Assembly: GCA_000745135.1 (NCBI GenBank)
Contig: JQNH01000001.1
Coordinates: 248,001 to 312,000 of the forward strand
Direction of reading: 5' to 3'
Source of the DNA: Rhizobiales bacterium YIM 77505
Lineage (GTDB): Bacteria > Pseudomonadota > Alphaproteobacteria > Rhizobiales > Beijerinckiaceae
DNA length: 64,000 nt
Both the position numbers and the translations under genes were made by a program. Shown here piece after piece: positions 8,204-16,705 of the stretch. Every line of letters begins with the position of its first letter. Position 1 is the stretch's first letter. The notes beneath the pieces are model-generated. The model was given only the letters and a program-made list of their open reading frames with translations, had not been told where the DNA came from and searched no databases.

Positions 8204-9082
8204 ATGGCCCACGCTTCCCAGAAGAACCTGGAGGCCCTTGCCGACCAGGAGACGACCGGCCATGAGTGGGACGGCATCGAGGAGTTCAACAATCCGCTCC
8301 CGCGCTGGTGGCTGTGGCTCCTCTATGCGACCGTCGTCTGGTCGATCGCCTATTGGGTGGTCTATCCGTCCTGGCCGCTCGTGAGGGACTACACGCACGG
8401 CCTGTTTGGCTACTCCCAGCGGGCCGCGGTGCTGAACGAGGTCGAGGCCGCCAGGGCCGCCCGCGGAGAACTCGGCAAGGCGCTGGCAAGCGCGCCTCTG
8501 GAGGAGATCCGCAAGGACCCGGAACTCCTCAAGCTGGCGCTCGCCAACGGCAAGGCCGCGTTCGGCGACAATTGCGCCTCCTGCCATGGCACGGGCGCGA
8601 CGGGTCGCACCGGATATCCGAACCTGCAGGACGACGAATGGCTGTGGGGCGGTACGCTGGAGGAGATCTATCAGACGATCCGTGTCGGGGCTCGTGCCGG
8701 CCATGGGGAGACGCGCCAGAGCGAGATGCTCGCCTTCGGTCGCGACGGCATGCTGAAGCGCGAGGAGATCCGCGCAGTTGCCAATTACGTGCTGTCGCTC
8801 TCGGGCAGGGCCTTCGATCCGAAGCTCAAGCTCGAGGACGGGCAGGCGATCTTTGCCCAGAACTGCGCCGCCTGCCATGGCGAGACGGGCAAGGGCAACA
8901 AGGAGATGGGAGCGCCCGATCTCACCGACGCGATCTGGCTCTACGGCTCAAGCCCTGAGCAGGTGATGGCGACCATCCACAACGGCCGGAAAGGGGTCAT
9001 GCCCTCCTGGGAGGGCCGGCTCGATCCGGTCACCATCAAGGCTCTCGCCGTTTACGTCCACAGCCTCGGCGGCGGCCAGTAG
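8204..9082 (+). CDS. ccoP: cbb3-type cytochrome c oxidase subunit III (dihaem)
   Basis: 292 residues. The N-terminal region has the family mark HEWDGIEEFNNPLPRWW, a membrane anchor at about 34-56, and then two cytochrome c domains with haem motifs CASCH (124-128) and CAACH (221-225). It accepts electrons from cytochrome c or the bc1 complex and passes them to CcoO. The length is usual for the family. It is the last gene before a strong hairpin at 9127-9155, which probably ends or attenuates the ccoNOQP transcript. Confidence 0.97.
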   Translation: MAHASQKNLEALADQETTGHEWDGIEEFNNPLPRWWLWLLYATVVWSIAYWVVYPSWPLVRDYTHGLFGYSQRAAVLNEVEAARAARGELGKALASAPLEEIRKDPELLKLALANGKAAFGDNCASCHGTGATGRTGYPNLQDDEWLWGGTLEEIYQTIRVGARAGHGETRQSEMLAFGRDGMLKREEIRAVANYVLSLSGRAFDPKLKLEDGQAIFAQNCAACHGETGKGNKEMGAPDLTDAIWLYGSSPEQVMATIHNGRKGVMPSWEGRLDPVTIKALAVYVHSLGGGQ

Positions 9083-9126
9083 CGAGCCGGATTGCCGAAG
9101 GGTCTCGGGGGAGCTCTTTGGCGAAA

Positions 9127-9163
9127 GCGCCGGAGTGGCAACGCCGCTCCGGCGCATCTTCTT
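9127..9163 (+). terminator. Intrinsic terminator after ccoP
   Basis: A 13-bp stem (9127-9139 with 9143-9155, one G-U pair) closes a 3-base loop and is followed by ATCTTCTT. It is one of the strongest hairpin-plus-T structures in the window. It separates ccoNOQP from ccoGHIS, which has its own FNR-like site at 9206-9219. Confidence 0.7.
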
Positions 9164-9205
9164 GCCGAGCTGTGAAGCAGGCTCTTCGCCAGGGCGCGGC
9201 GTCAC

Positions 9206-9219
9206 TTGCGCTAGGTCAA
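9206..9219 (+). promoter_or_regulatory. Candidate FNR/FixK site before ccoG
   Basis: TTGCG-CTAG-GTCAA matches 7 of 10 positions of the TTGAT-N4-ATCAA consensus. It lies 70 bases before the ccoG ATG and just after the ccoP terminator. Degenerate TTG-N8-TCAA sites of this kind are common for FixK, but no good -10 element is visible, so this is tentative. Confidence 0.4.
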
Positions 9220-9289
9220 AGCGCGCGAGGCCCGCAAGCGCCAGAAGGCCTCATGCCCGCCACTCCCCCGGACGGGCTGAGATGGGACC

Positions 9290-10732
9290 ATGGCAGAAGC
9301 GCAGGCAGCGCCGAGGACATATACGCTCTACGAGGCGCGCAAGCGCATCCATCCGCAGAGCGTCAAGGGCAAGTTCCGGAGCATCAAGTGGGCCATCCTT
9401 TGGGTGACCCTTGGCATCTATTATCTTCTGCCCTTCCTCCGTTGGCACCGCGGTCCCCACGAGCCTTCGCAGGCCGTGCTGATCGATCTCGCCAACGGCC
9501 GCTTCTACTTCTTCTTCATCGAGCTGTGGCCGCAGGAAGTCTATTACATCATGGGCCTCCTGATCCTGGCCGCATTCACCCTGTTCCTGATGAACGCGGT
9601 GGCTGGCAGGATCTGGTGCGGCTATCTTTGCCCGCAGACGGTGTGGACCGACCTGTTCCTCTGGGTCGAGCGTGTCATCGAAGGTGATCGGCGGGAGCGC
9701 ATCAAGCTCGACGCGGCGCCGTGGACCGCCAAGAAGATCGGGCAGAAGGCGGCCAAGCATGCGCTTTGGCTGATGATCGCCTGGTGGACGGGCGGTGCAT
9801 GGGTTCTCTATTTTGCCGACGCGCCCACCTTGGTGAAGGCGCTCGCGACCGGCGAGGCGCCGCTCGTCGCTTATCTCTGGATCGGTATCCTCACTTTCAC
9901 CACCTACGTGCTGGCCGGCTTCATGCGCGAGCAGGTGTGCACCTATATGTGTCCCTGGCCGCGCATTCAGGGCGCGCTCACCGACGAGCACTCCCTCAAC
10001 ATCAGCTACCGCTACGATCGCGGCGAGCCGAGGGGCTCGGTGAAGAAGAGCGCTCAGCTCAAGGCGCAAGGTCTGCCGGCAGGCGATTGCGTCGACTGTT
10101 TCCAATGCGTTGCCGCCTGCCCTGCCGGCATCGACATCCGCGACGGCCTTCAGATGGAGTGCATCCAGTGCGGCCTGTGCGCCGACGCCTGCGATGCCGT
10201 GATGCTGAAGCTCGGGCGTCCGACGGGCCTCATCGCCTACGACACCGATGCCAACATCAAGCGGCGTATGCGCGGGGAGCCGCCGGTCTACAAGGTGTTG
10301 CGGGCGCGAAGCCTGCTCTACGCGGTATTGATCCTCGGCGTCGGCATCGCCATGCTGACCGCGCTCGCCACGCGCAGCTTCACGGGCCTGAGCGCGCTCC
10401 ACGACCGCAACCCCATCTATGTGACGCTGGCCGACGGCTCGATCCGCAACGGCTACACCCTGCGCCTCTTGAACAAGCGTCCGATCGAGCGCCGCTTCAC
10501 GCTCGAGGTCGACGGCCTTCCTGGCGCGCGGGTGGAAGCCGTAGGCGCCGTGGAGGCCAGAGACGGCAAGCCGATCCTCACGGTCGGGCCGGATCGAACG
10601 GAGGAGGTACGCGTGCTCGTCTTCGGCCCTCAGGGCGCCCATCTCGATCCGTCAACGCCCATCGTGTTCCGCATTGTCGATCTCGCCTCGGGCGAGACCG
10701 CCAGCGTCGCCGATCTGTTCAAAGCTCCATGA
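9290..10732 (+). CDS. ccoG: Cytochrome c oxidase accessory protein CcoG (FixG/RdxA)
   Basis: 480 residues. Several membrane segments come first (about 30-50, 80-105, 155-180, 195-215), with the WCGYLCPQTVWTDLF and CTYMCPWPRIQGA loops. Two 4Fe-4S ferredoxin motifs follow at C267-x2-C270-x2-C273-x3-C277-P and C291-x2-C294-x2-C297-x3-C301. A C-terminal membrane helix near 340 precedes a periplasmic Ig-like domain. CcoG is thought to reduce copper for delivery to the cbb3 oxidase. It heads ccoGHIS, overlaps or abuts fixH, and is separated from ccoP by a terminator. Confidence 0.97.
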   Translation: MAEAQAAPRTYTLYEARKRIHPQSVKGKFRSIKWAILWVTLGIYYLLPFLRWHRGPHEPSQAVLIDLANGRFYFFFIELWPQEVYYIMGLLILAAFTLFLMNAVAGRIWCGYLCPQTVWTDLFLWVERVIEGDRRERIKLDAAPWTAKKIGQKAAKHALWLMIAWWTGGAWVLYFADAPTLVKALATGEAPLVAYLWIGILTFTTYVLAGFMREQVCTYMCPWPRIQGALTDEHSLNISYRYDRGEPRGSVKKSAQLKAQGLPAGDCVDCFQCVAACPAGIDIRDGLQMECIQCGLCADACDAVMLKLGRPTGLIAYDTDANIKRRMRGEPPVYKVLRARSLLYAVLILGVGIAMLTALATRSFTGLSALHDRNPIYVTLADGSIRNGYTLRLLNKRPIERRFTLEVDGLPGARVEAVGAVEARDGKPILTVGPDRTEEVRVLVFGPQGAHLDPSTPIVFRIVDLASGETASVADLFKAP

Positions 10733-10740
10733 GGGTCATC

Positions 10741-11238
10741 ATGCCATCGACCGCTGCTGCCCCCGTGCTGACCGGCCGCAAGGTGTTCGTGATGTTTGTC
10801 CTTTTCTTTGGGACGATTGCGAGCGCCGATGCGATCCTGGTCGTCTCGGCGGTGCGGACCTGGTCTGGGGTCGAGACGGCGAGCGCTTACCGGGCTGGCC
10901 AGCTCTACAATGATGAGATCGCCCAGGCGCGCGCTGCCGCCGCGCGCGGCTGGCGGCTCAGGACGGGGGTCGAGCGGACAGAGGGCGCGAGCGTACGCGT
11001 TCTCGTCGAGGCTCGCGACAGGGAGGGCGCGGCCCTCGCCGGCCGGTTGCTTCGGGCCACCCTGCAACGCCCAACCGACAGGCGCGAGGACCGCGAGGCG
11101 GAACTCACGGAGAAGCAGGCCGGCTCCTACGAGGCCTGGCTCCAGGGTCTTCCGCCAGGACAGTGGGATCTCGTTGTCGACGTCCTGGAGGGAGGCGACC
11201 GCGTGTATCGCCAGAAGACGCGGGTCGTCCTTCCCTGA
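10741..11238 (+). CDS. ccoH: FixH family protein (cbb3 assembly, CcoH)
   Basis: 165 residues. An N-terminal membrane anchor (about 12-36, VFVMFVLFFGTIASADAILVV) is followed by the FixH mark TASAYRAGQLYNDEIAQA and a periplasmic beta-rich domain. It helps assemble the cbb3 oxidase together with the FixI copper ATPase. ATG 10741 is chosen because GAGGG precedes it by 5 bases. An in-frame ATG at 10729 would overlap the ccoG stop (ATGA) and is also possible. The fixI gene starts 25 bases after the stop. Confidence 0.92.
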   Translation: MPSTAAAPVLTGRKVFVMFVLFFGTIASADAILVVSAVRTWSGVETASAYRAGQLYNDEIAQARAAAARGWRLRTGVERTEGASVRVLVEARDREGAALAGRLLRATLQRPTDRREDREAELTEKQAGSYEAWLQGLPPGQWDLVVDVLEGGDRVYRQKTRVVLP

Positions 11239-11263
11239 CGCATCACGAAGTGGAGCGCCCGAG

Positions 11264-13585
11264 ATGTGCTGCGCCGATCTGCCAGTCGCCTGTGCCGAAG
11301 GTTGGCCAAAGCCTTCCCCATCGGAGGGTGCACGCCGCGCCTTTGAGCGCGACTACTCCGGTTTCGTGACGCGCACGAAGGAGGGTTCGTGCCGAATCGA
11401 GCTCGCCGTGGAAGGCGTGCGCTGCGCGTCTTGCATGCAGACGATCGAGAAGGGTGTTGGTGCCCTGCCGGGAGTGAGCAAGGCGAGGCTCAACTTCTCC
11501 GACCGGCGCCTTGCCGTGGAGTGGCGGGGCAACCTCGAGGTTCGCACGCTGCTTGACCGTCTTGAGGCGCTCGGCTTCAAGGCGCATCCTTTCGATCCGA
11601 AGCGCCCCGACGCCACCGAGACGCAGGAGTTGAAGCGGCTCATCCGCGCGCTGGCGGTGGCCGGTTTCGCATCCATGAACATCATGCTGCTCGCGGTCTC
11701 GGTGTGGGCGGGCAACGTGTCCGACATCACCCCGGAGACGAGAGACTTCTTCCACTGGATGCAGGCCATCATCGCCCTGCCGGCAGCGGCCTATGCCGGC
11801 CGACCCTTCTATGAGAGCGCCTTCCGGGGCTTGCGGGCGGGCCGCGTCAACATGGATTTCCCCATCACTCTCGGGGTGGTGCTGTCGCTCATCATGTCGG
11901 TCGTCGAGACCCTGAACGGCGCTGAACACGCCTATTTCGACGGCGCCGTCATGCTGCTGTTCTTCCTGCTCATCGGGCGTACCCTCGACCAGATGATGCG
12001 CCGCCGCACGCGCACCTTGGCGGAGAATCTGTCCGCCCTGCGCAGTGAGACCGCGGCCAAGATCTTCCCCGATGGCAGCGTGCACGATGCGCCCCTATCG
12101 GCCGTTGCACCGGGCGACCGGGTGCTGGTGCGGCCCGGAGACCGCATTGCCGTCGACGGCGTCGTGGAGGAGGGAACGTCCGAGGTCGATCAGAGCTTGG
12201 TGACAGGCGAGACGGCGCTGGCCCCGGTCCGCCCCGGGGATCGCGTCTACGCCGGCGCTCTCAACGCCGGCGGGGTGCTCACCTTGCGCGTCACGGCCGC
12301 TGCCGCCGGCACGCTCCTCGACGAGGTCGAGACGTTGATGAGCCGGGCATTGGAGAAGAAGTCCGAAGTCCTTCTTCTTGCGGACAAGGCAACGCGCCTC
12401 TACGTGCCGCTTGTTCATGCGGCGGCGGCCCTTACCGCCATCGGCTGGCTGGTCGCGGGCGGTGGATGGCATGCGGCGATCCTCAATGCCGTCGCAGTTC
12501 TGATCATCACCTGCCCCTGCGCCCTCGGCCTCGCCATTCCTGCCGTTCAGGTCGTCGCCGCGGGCGCTCTCTTCCGACAGGGCGTGCTCCTCAACAGCGG
12601 CGATGCGCTCGAGCGGTTGGCCGAGGTCGACACGGTCGTCTTCGACAAGACCGGCACGCTGACCCTTCCAGAGCCGCGCCTCCTTCCATCGTCTTGCGCA
12701 CCGCAGGTGCTGGAGACCGCTGCCCGCTTGGCCCTGTCGAGCCGCCATCCGCTTGCAAAAGCGTTGGCCGACGCCGCAGAGAGCCGCCAAACCTTCGCTG
12801 ACGCCCGCGAGTTCGCCGGCAGTGGCGTCTCAGCCGTGATCGATGGCATCGAGGCTCGGCTTGGCTCTCCGGCCTTCTGCAATGCGGAGCGAGAGGCTCA
12901 GGCCGCCCTTTGTGAAGAGCCCGATGCCTCGGTCATCTGCTTCCGTCATGGGGAGGCCCCCCCGGTCGTGTTCCTCGTCCGCCAAGCCTTGCGGGACGAC
13001 GCTGTGGACACGGTCACGACTCTCCGGAGGACAGGTTATCGCGTGCTCATCCTCTCGGGCGACCGTGCCGACGCGGTCAGCCGTGCGGCAGAGGCGCTTG
13101 GCGTATCCGAATGGGCCGCCGGATTGTCGCCGAAGGACAAGATTGCGCGCATCGAAGCCCTGAAGGCGCAGGGGTGCACGGTGTTGATGGTCGGCGACGG
13201 CGTCAACGATGCGCCGGCGCTCGCGGCGGCGCATGTGTCCCTGTCGCCGGTGACGGCTGCTCATGTGAGCCAGGCGGCAGCGGATGCGTTGTTCATGGGC
13301 CGCCGCCTCGGCGTGGTGCTCACGGCGCTGGCGACAGGGCGCACGGCCAGGCGCCTGATGCAGCAGAACCTCGTCTTCTCGGCCCTCTATAACGTCGCCG
13401 CGGTGCCCCTCGCGGCGGCCGGATACCTGACGCCGCTCATCGCCGCGCTCGCCATGTCGGGCTCGTCGGTCGTCGTCACGTTGAATGCGCTTCGTGCCCG
13501 CTCCCATGGCGGAGCAGTACCCGCCGGCGAGCGCGCGGATCGCGCCGGCGCGCCGTCCGCAGCCTTTCAGCCGCGTACCGCGTGA
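11264..13585 (+). CDS. fixI: Copper-translocating P-type ATPase FixI/CcoI
   Basis: 773 residues. A cysteine-bearing start (MCCADLPVAC) leads to a heavy-metal-associated domain with the copper motif C54-A-S-C57. Membrane helices surround the P1B ion motif C417-P-C419 (TCPCALGLAIP), the phosphorylation site is DKTGTLT with D461, and the hinge GDGVNDAPAL is present. It supplies copper for cbb3 oxidase assembly. The frame is open well upstream, but ATG 11264 begins the typical FixI sequence and lies 25 bases after fixH. fixS follows 8 bases after the stop. Confidence 0.96.
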   Translation: MCCADLPVACAEGWPKPSPSEGARRAFERDYSGFVTRTKEGSCRIELAVEGVRCASCMQTIEKGVGALPGVSKARLNFSDRRLAVEWRGNLEVRTLLDRLEALGFKAHPFDPKRPDATETQELKRLIRALAVAGFASMNIMLLAVSVWAGNVSDITPETRDFFHWMQAIIALPAAAYAGRPFYESAFRGLRAGRVNMDFPITLGVVLSLIMSVVETLNGAEHAYFDGAVMLLFFLLIGRTLDQMMRRRTRTLAENLSALRSETAAKIFPDGSVHDAPLSAVAPGDRVLVRPGDRIAVDGVVEEGTSEVDQSLVTGETALAPVRPGDRVYAGALNAGGVLTLRVTAAAAGTLLDEVETLMSRALEKKSEVLLLADKATRLYVPLVHAAAALTAIGWLVAGGGWHAAILNAVAVLIITCPCALGLAIPAVQVVAAGALFRQGVLLNSGDALERLAEVDTVVFDKTGTLTLPEPRLLPSSCAPQVLETAARLALSSRHPLAKALADAAESRQTFADAREFAGSGVSAVIDGIEARLGSPAFCNAEREAQAALCEEPDASVICFRHGEAPPVVFLVRQALRDDAVDTVTTLRRTGYRVLILSGDRADAVSRAAEALGVSEWAAGLSPKDKIARIEALKAQGCTVLMVGDGVNDAPALAAAHVSLSPVTAAHVSQAAADALFMGRRLGVVLTALATGRTARRLMQQNLVFSALYNVAAVPLAAAGYLTPLIAALAMSGSSVVVTLNALRARSHGGAVPAGERADRAGAPSAAFQPRTA

Positions 13586-13593
13586 GGTGCAAC

Positions 13594-13731
13594 ATGGACG
13601 TCCTCGTCTTCATGATCCCCATCGCCTTGTTTCTCGGGACGATGGGTCTCGCCGCCTTTCTCTGGGCGCTCCGCAGTGGCCAGTACGATGATATCGACGG
13701 CGCCGAATATCGTGTCCTGATGGACGATTGA
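13594..13731 (+). CDS. ccoS: cbb3-type oxidase assembly protein CcoS (FixS)
   Basis: 45 residues. One N-terminal membrane helix (VLVFMIPIALFLGTMGLAAF) is followed by W-A-L-R-S-G-Q-Y-D-D-I-D-G, the diagnostic CcoS/FixS motif. It is needed for cofactor insertion into the cbb3 oxidase. It begins 8 bases after fixI with a GAGGTG ribosome site and is the last recognisable gene of the ccoGHIS unit. The weak hairpin just downstream (CCGCAA-GTCG-TTGCGG at 13741-13756) lacks a T run. Confidence 0.93.
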   Translation: MDVLVFMIPIALFLGTMGLAAFLWALRSGQYDDIDGAEYRVLMDD

Positions 13732-13926
13732 TCTTCTCTGCCGCAAGTCGTTGCGGTGGCGAGACCCTTGATCCAAACGGGCAACATCATCGCGGTCGCA
13801 TCAGACCACCGGCGTTTCCGGCAGGGCACTCCAGCCAACCTCCTCCAGGCCGACCCTCCATGGTCCCACAAGGCTTCTCGCGATCTTGCCTGCGATGCTT
13901 TATTGCCTCGAACTCATCGGTGATAT

Positions 13927-13946
13927 GAGGATCGATCTCGATCCTC
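13927..13946. promoter_or_regulatory. 20-bp perfect palindrome upstream of the DUF2478 gene
   Basis: Two 9-bp arms, GAGGATCGA and TCGATCCTC, are separated by TC. The site is 43 bases before ATG 13990 in an otherwise gene-free 258-base gap. It has no T run, so an operator is more likely than a terminator. No regulator can be named. Confidence 0.4.
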
Positions 13947-13989
13947 GCATCGCCTGCGCATCCCGACCAATCTGAACCAGGACCTGTGC

Positions 13990-14553
13990 ATGATGGACGA
14001 ACCTCGCCTCGGCATTGTGGTGTATGACCGCGGTAACCGGCCCGACGCCATGTTCGCGAGCGTCGTAAGGCGACTGAAGGAGCGCGGGGTTCGAGTGGGG
14101 GGCCTCCTTCAGGAGGTGAAGGGGGACGCGGAGGACTGTTGCGCGAGCTTGAAGCTCGAGGACATCGCGACCGGACAGCAGGTGGAGATCTTTCAGGATC
14201 GGGGCGCTCATGCCCGCGGCTGCCGGCTCGATCCCGCGGGCCTTGCGAAGGCGGCCGAATTGCTGCGCGAAGCGGTCGAGGCTCATCCGGAGATCCTCTT
14301 CGTCAACCGCTTCGGCCGGGAGGAAGCCGAGGGTCGCGGGCTGCTCGATGAAATTGCAGCCGCCGTCCTGGCCGACATTCCCGTGATCGTGGCGGTCGGG
14401 GAGGCGCTGCTGCCCGCGTGGCAGGCCTATGCCGGGCCCGGAGGCATTGTGCTTCGCGACGAGAAGGGACTGGAGGAATGGTGCCTGCGCCAGGTCGGGA
14501 TCGAGGATACCTCGTCGGGCGCCCGGCGGGGGTTGGAGACGCTCTGGGCATGA
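13990..14553 (+). CDS. DUF2478 domain protein
   Basis: 187 residues, soluble. It follows the DUF2478 layout: an opening strand (RLGIVVYDRGNRPDAMFASVVRRL), CCASLKLEDIATGQQV, the conserved DRGAHARGCRLDPAGLAKAA, and NRFGREEAEGRGL. The fold resembles nucleotide-binding P-loop-like proteins, but no classical Walker A is visible. Members often sit in molybdenum, denitrification or nitrogenase neighbourhoods; no activity is established. Here it stands between the cbb3 assembly genes and a truncated haemoglobin whose ATG overlaps its stop (ATGA), so the two are translationally coupled. Confidence 0.8.
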   Translation: MMDEPRLGIVVYDRGNRPDAMFASVVRRLKERGVRVGGLLQEVKGDAEDCCASLKLEDIATGQQVEIFQDRGAHARGCRLDPAGLAKAAELLREAVEAHPEILFVNRFGREEAEGRGLLDEIAAAVLADIPVIVAVGEALLPAWQAYAGPGGIVLRDEKGLEEWCLRQVGIEDTSSGARRGLETLWA

Positions 14554-14984
14554 TCGCGCATGAACTGAGCGAAGGCAGCCTCGCCACCTTCCTTGACGCG
14601 TTCTATGTCAAGGTTCGCCGCGACCCGGAGATCGGGCCGATCTTCGCTGCGGCGATTCCAGATGGGGCCTGGCCTGCGCACCTGGCCACGATTTGCGATT
14701 TCTGGTCTTCCATCCTGTTCAAGACAGGCAGGTACAAGGGCAATCCCTTCGCCGCCCATCTCGGCAAGAACTTGCAGCCGTCTCACTTCCAGCGCTGGCT
14801 CGCCTTGTTCGACGAGACAGCGGTGGAGAGTTTCGCCCCGGACATTGCTGGAGCGTTGAGCGAGCGCGCGCACCGGATCGGGGAAAGCCTGCAGGCCGGG
14901 CTGTTCTTCCGCCCGTCCGCTCCGGGCGTTGCGGTCGGGCGGTTCCAAGCAACTGGTGCGGCCAGCGGAGCGCTCACTGCTTGA
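14550..14984 (+). CDS. Group III truncated haemoglobin
   Basis: 144 residues. Family marks are FYVKVRRDPEIGPIFAAAI, HLATICDFWSSILFKTGRYKGNP and FQRWLALFDET, with the proximal histidine in the PSHFQRW segment. Group III globins bind oxygen, NO or peroxide, and their genes often lie near microaerobic or NO-response genes. ATG 14550 overlaps the DUF2478 stop, so the pair is one unit. The 3' end overlaps the convergent pcp gene by 11 bases. A role in NO or oxygen handling next to the cbb3 oxidase is inferred from context. Confidence 0.87.
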   Translation: MIAHELSEGSLATFLDAFYVKVRRDPEIGPIFAAAIPDGAWPAHLATICDFWSSILFKTGRYKGNPFAAHLGKNLQPSHFQRWLALFDETAVESFAPDIAGALSERAHRIGESLQAGLFFRPSAPGVAVGRFQATGAASGALTA

Positions 14985-15633
14985 GGCATCGCCGGCCGTT
15001 CCGAGCACGCCGGACCAGCGCAATGGCGACCTCGACGAACGCGCGCGAGAGCTGCTCCTCCCATCCGGACCAGGCCTTTTTCCTCGGCAGGGGCCTTGGC
15101 CTGCGCCGCGGCGGGCGCGGGATGTGCAGGAAGAGGGTCGGGGCGGGCTGCGCGAGGGCCGCGAAGTAGCTGGCGTTGCAGAGATAACGCCCCGGGTCGG
15201 ACGAGACGGAGGCCGGCAGATCACGACCTTGCAGCATTCTTGCGATAGCGTCGGCGCTGAGCGCGCATCGGCGCTGGGATGGACCGTTCGACAGGGTCAG
15301 TCCTTCCGGGCACCGCTGGGACGCGTCCGGCATGAGACGGCTCACACGGTTGAAGGCCCGGCGCTCGACGCGGATCCGCTTGGCTCGTCCGGCAACCCCG
15401 ATCATCAGGACGGCATCGAAACCTCCGCCCACGAGGGCAGGGGATAGACGCTCCGCCAGCGCCGCATAGGTCGTCGGCAGGATCAGCACCGTCGCCTCGA
15501 TCCCAAGCCACCGCCATCGCGGAGAGGCGGCCATGCGCCGCGCGACAGCCTCACTCGGGTTCCGAGCGACCCCGGGAAACGGGCCGAAGCCGGTGATGAG
15601 GATCCGCGGCTTCGCCCTGTTCGACCGCTGCAC
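14974..15633 (-). CDS. pcp: Pyroglutamyl-peptidase I (C15 family)
   Basis: 219 residues. It opens with PRILITGFGPFPGVARNPSEAVA, the C15 signature, and carries the catalytic region RYLCNASYFAALA with the nucleophile cysteine, followed by LFLHIP with the catalytic histidine. The enzyme removes N-terminal pyroglutamate from peptides in the cytoplasm. The start is GTG at 15633, with GGAGGTAA 7-8 bases upstream on this strand. The arginine-rich HIPRPPRRRPRPLPRKK segment and tail are longer than in the best-known members. The gene runs against the haemoglobin gene and overlaps its end. Confidence 0.82.
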   Translation of the reverse strand: MQRSNRAKPRILITGFGPFPGVARNPSEAVARRMAASPRWRWLGIEATVLILPTTYAALAERLSPALVGGGFDAVLMIGVAGRAKRIRVERRAFNRVSRLMPDASQRCPEGLTLSNGPSQRRCALSADAIARMLQGRDLPASVSSDPGRYLCNASYFAALAQPAPTLFLHIPRPPRRRPRPLPRKKAWSGWEEQLSRAFVEVAIALVRRARNGRRCLKQ

Positions 15634-15724
15634 CGGAACTTACCTCCAACTGTCAAGTTATGCCGATGGTTGAAGCGCGGCCGTCGACCATGAGCACGGC
15701 GAGATGTGAGGGCAGGAGAGACGC

Positions 15725-15883
15725 ATGAGCCTTGGCACCATCCTCCTCATCATCCTCATCCTGTTGCTGATCGGTGCGATCCCGAGCTGGCCCTACAGCC
15801 GGGGTTGGGGCTACGGCCCGAGCGGGATCGTCGGGGTGGTCCTTGTCATCGTGCTCATCCTGCTGCTGATGGGCCGGATCTGA
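15725..15883 (+). CDS. DUF3309 family small membrane protein
   Basis: 52 residues: MSLGTILLIILILLLIGAIP, then S-W-P-Y-S-R-G-W-G-Y-G-P-S-G, then a second hydrophobic run (IVGVVLVIVLILLLMGRI). Two membrane helices joined by a glycine/aromatic loop with the W-P-Y-S-x-G-W-G-Y motif are the mark of DUF3309, a family of very small membrane proteins of unknown role in proteobacteria. A GGAGAGACGC ribosome region precedes ATG 15725. Confidence 0.85.
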   Translation: MSLGTILLIILILLLIGAIPSWPYSRGWGYGPSGIVGVVLVIVLILLLMGRI

Positions 15884-15907
15884 CCGCTCTCGGGCGGGCT
15901 CCGGCTT

Positions 15908-16603
15908 TCATTGCAGCTGTCCGCGCTCGAGGGGCATCGCTTCGGGCGAAGCCGCATCCCCGCTTGGTCGGTCTTTCGCGGTTGCGAGCGCCTCCTCGCC
16001 GCCCACGAGCTTGCCCTCGATCGCGGCAAGCTCGGCGCGGGCAGCCTCAGCGCGGCGCTCGGCTTCCCCGACCGCTTCGCGCAGCCGCGCGAGCTCCTTT
16101 TCCTCCGCTTCGCGCCGTTCCCTAAGCTCCGAGATCTGTCGCATGTGCCCGGCGATGGCGTTCTCCAGCGCCGCACCCGCATTGCGCGCCACCGCGAGGC
16201 GTTGCTCGGCCTCCCGCGCCCGAGCTTCCTGCTGGGCGAGCTCGGCCCCGATGGCGTCCCTCCGACGGGAGAGCTCCGCCAGATGCGCCTCCACGCGCTC
16301 CCTCTCGCCGCTGAGGCGTTGCAGGGCGGTCTGAACCCTCGTTTGCTCGGCCTCGAGCCGGTCGAGCTCGGCGCGGGTCCGCTCTTGCCGCCGCTCCACG
16401 TCGGCGAGCGTTCCTGACGCACGGCGCTCCAATTCGAGCTCGTGTCGAAGCGCATCCCCCGTGGCAAGGGCCTGCCGAAGCGCTTCCTCGTGCTCCACCC
16501 GCTCCGAGGTCCACATCCACAGGAAGCCGAACGCGAGCCCCCAGCCGAGGGTCGCAATGGCGGCAAAGAGAAGGCCTGCTCGGGGCCTTGGGGTCGTGGT
16601 CAT
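15908..16603 (-). CDS. Membrane-anchored coiled-coil protein, function unknown
   Basis: 231 residues. A short cytoplasmic start (MTTTPRPRAG) leads to one membrane helix (about 11-31). A continuous coiled coil of about 170 residues, rich in E, R, A and L with heptad-like repeats, then ends in a proline-containing tail. No catalytic motif is visible. Similar topology occurs in cell-envelope organisers and in phage-shock or secretion accessory proteins, but no family can be named from sequence alone. It converges on the DUF3309 gene, 24 bases apart. Confidence 0.7.
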   Translation of the reverse strand: MTTTPRPRAGLLFAAIATLGWGLAFGFLWMWTSERVEHEEALRQALATGDALRHELELERRASGTLADVERRQERTRAELDRLEAEQTRVQTALQRLSGERERVEAHLAELSRRRDAIGAELAQQEARAREAEQRLAVARNAGAALENAIAGHMRQISELRERREAEEKELARLREAVGEAERRAEAARAELAAIEGKLVGGEEALATAKDRPSGDAASPEAMPLERGQLQ

Positions 16604-16705
16604 GGGCCGGTTCGACTTGGCATGGATAGGCCTTCGAGGCCCGGTTTGGCGAAGAAGCGTGGCCTCACGAGGGCAGAGCCGTGGTTTTAAGGCAGGCCCT
16701 TGAGG

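Noticed and set aside
9251-10642. 463-codon open frame opposite ccoG
   Set aside because: CcoG has complete Fe-S motifs on the plus strand; the reverse frame has only charged low-complexity sequence.
13741-13756. Small hairpin CCGCAA-GTCG-TTGCGG after ccoS as a terminator
   Set aside because: The stem is only 6 bp and is followed by GTGGCGAG, with no T run.
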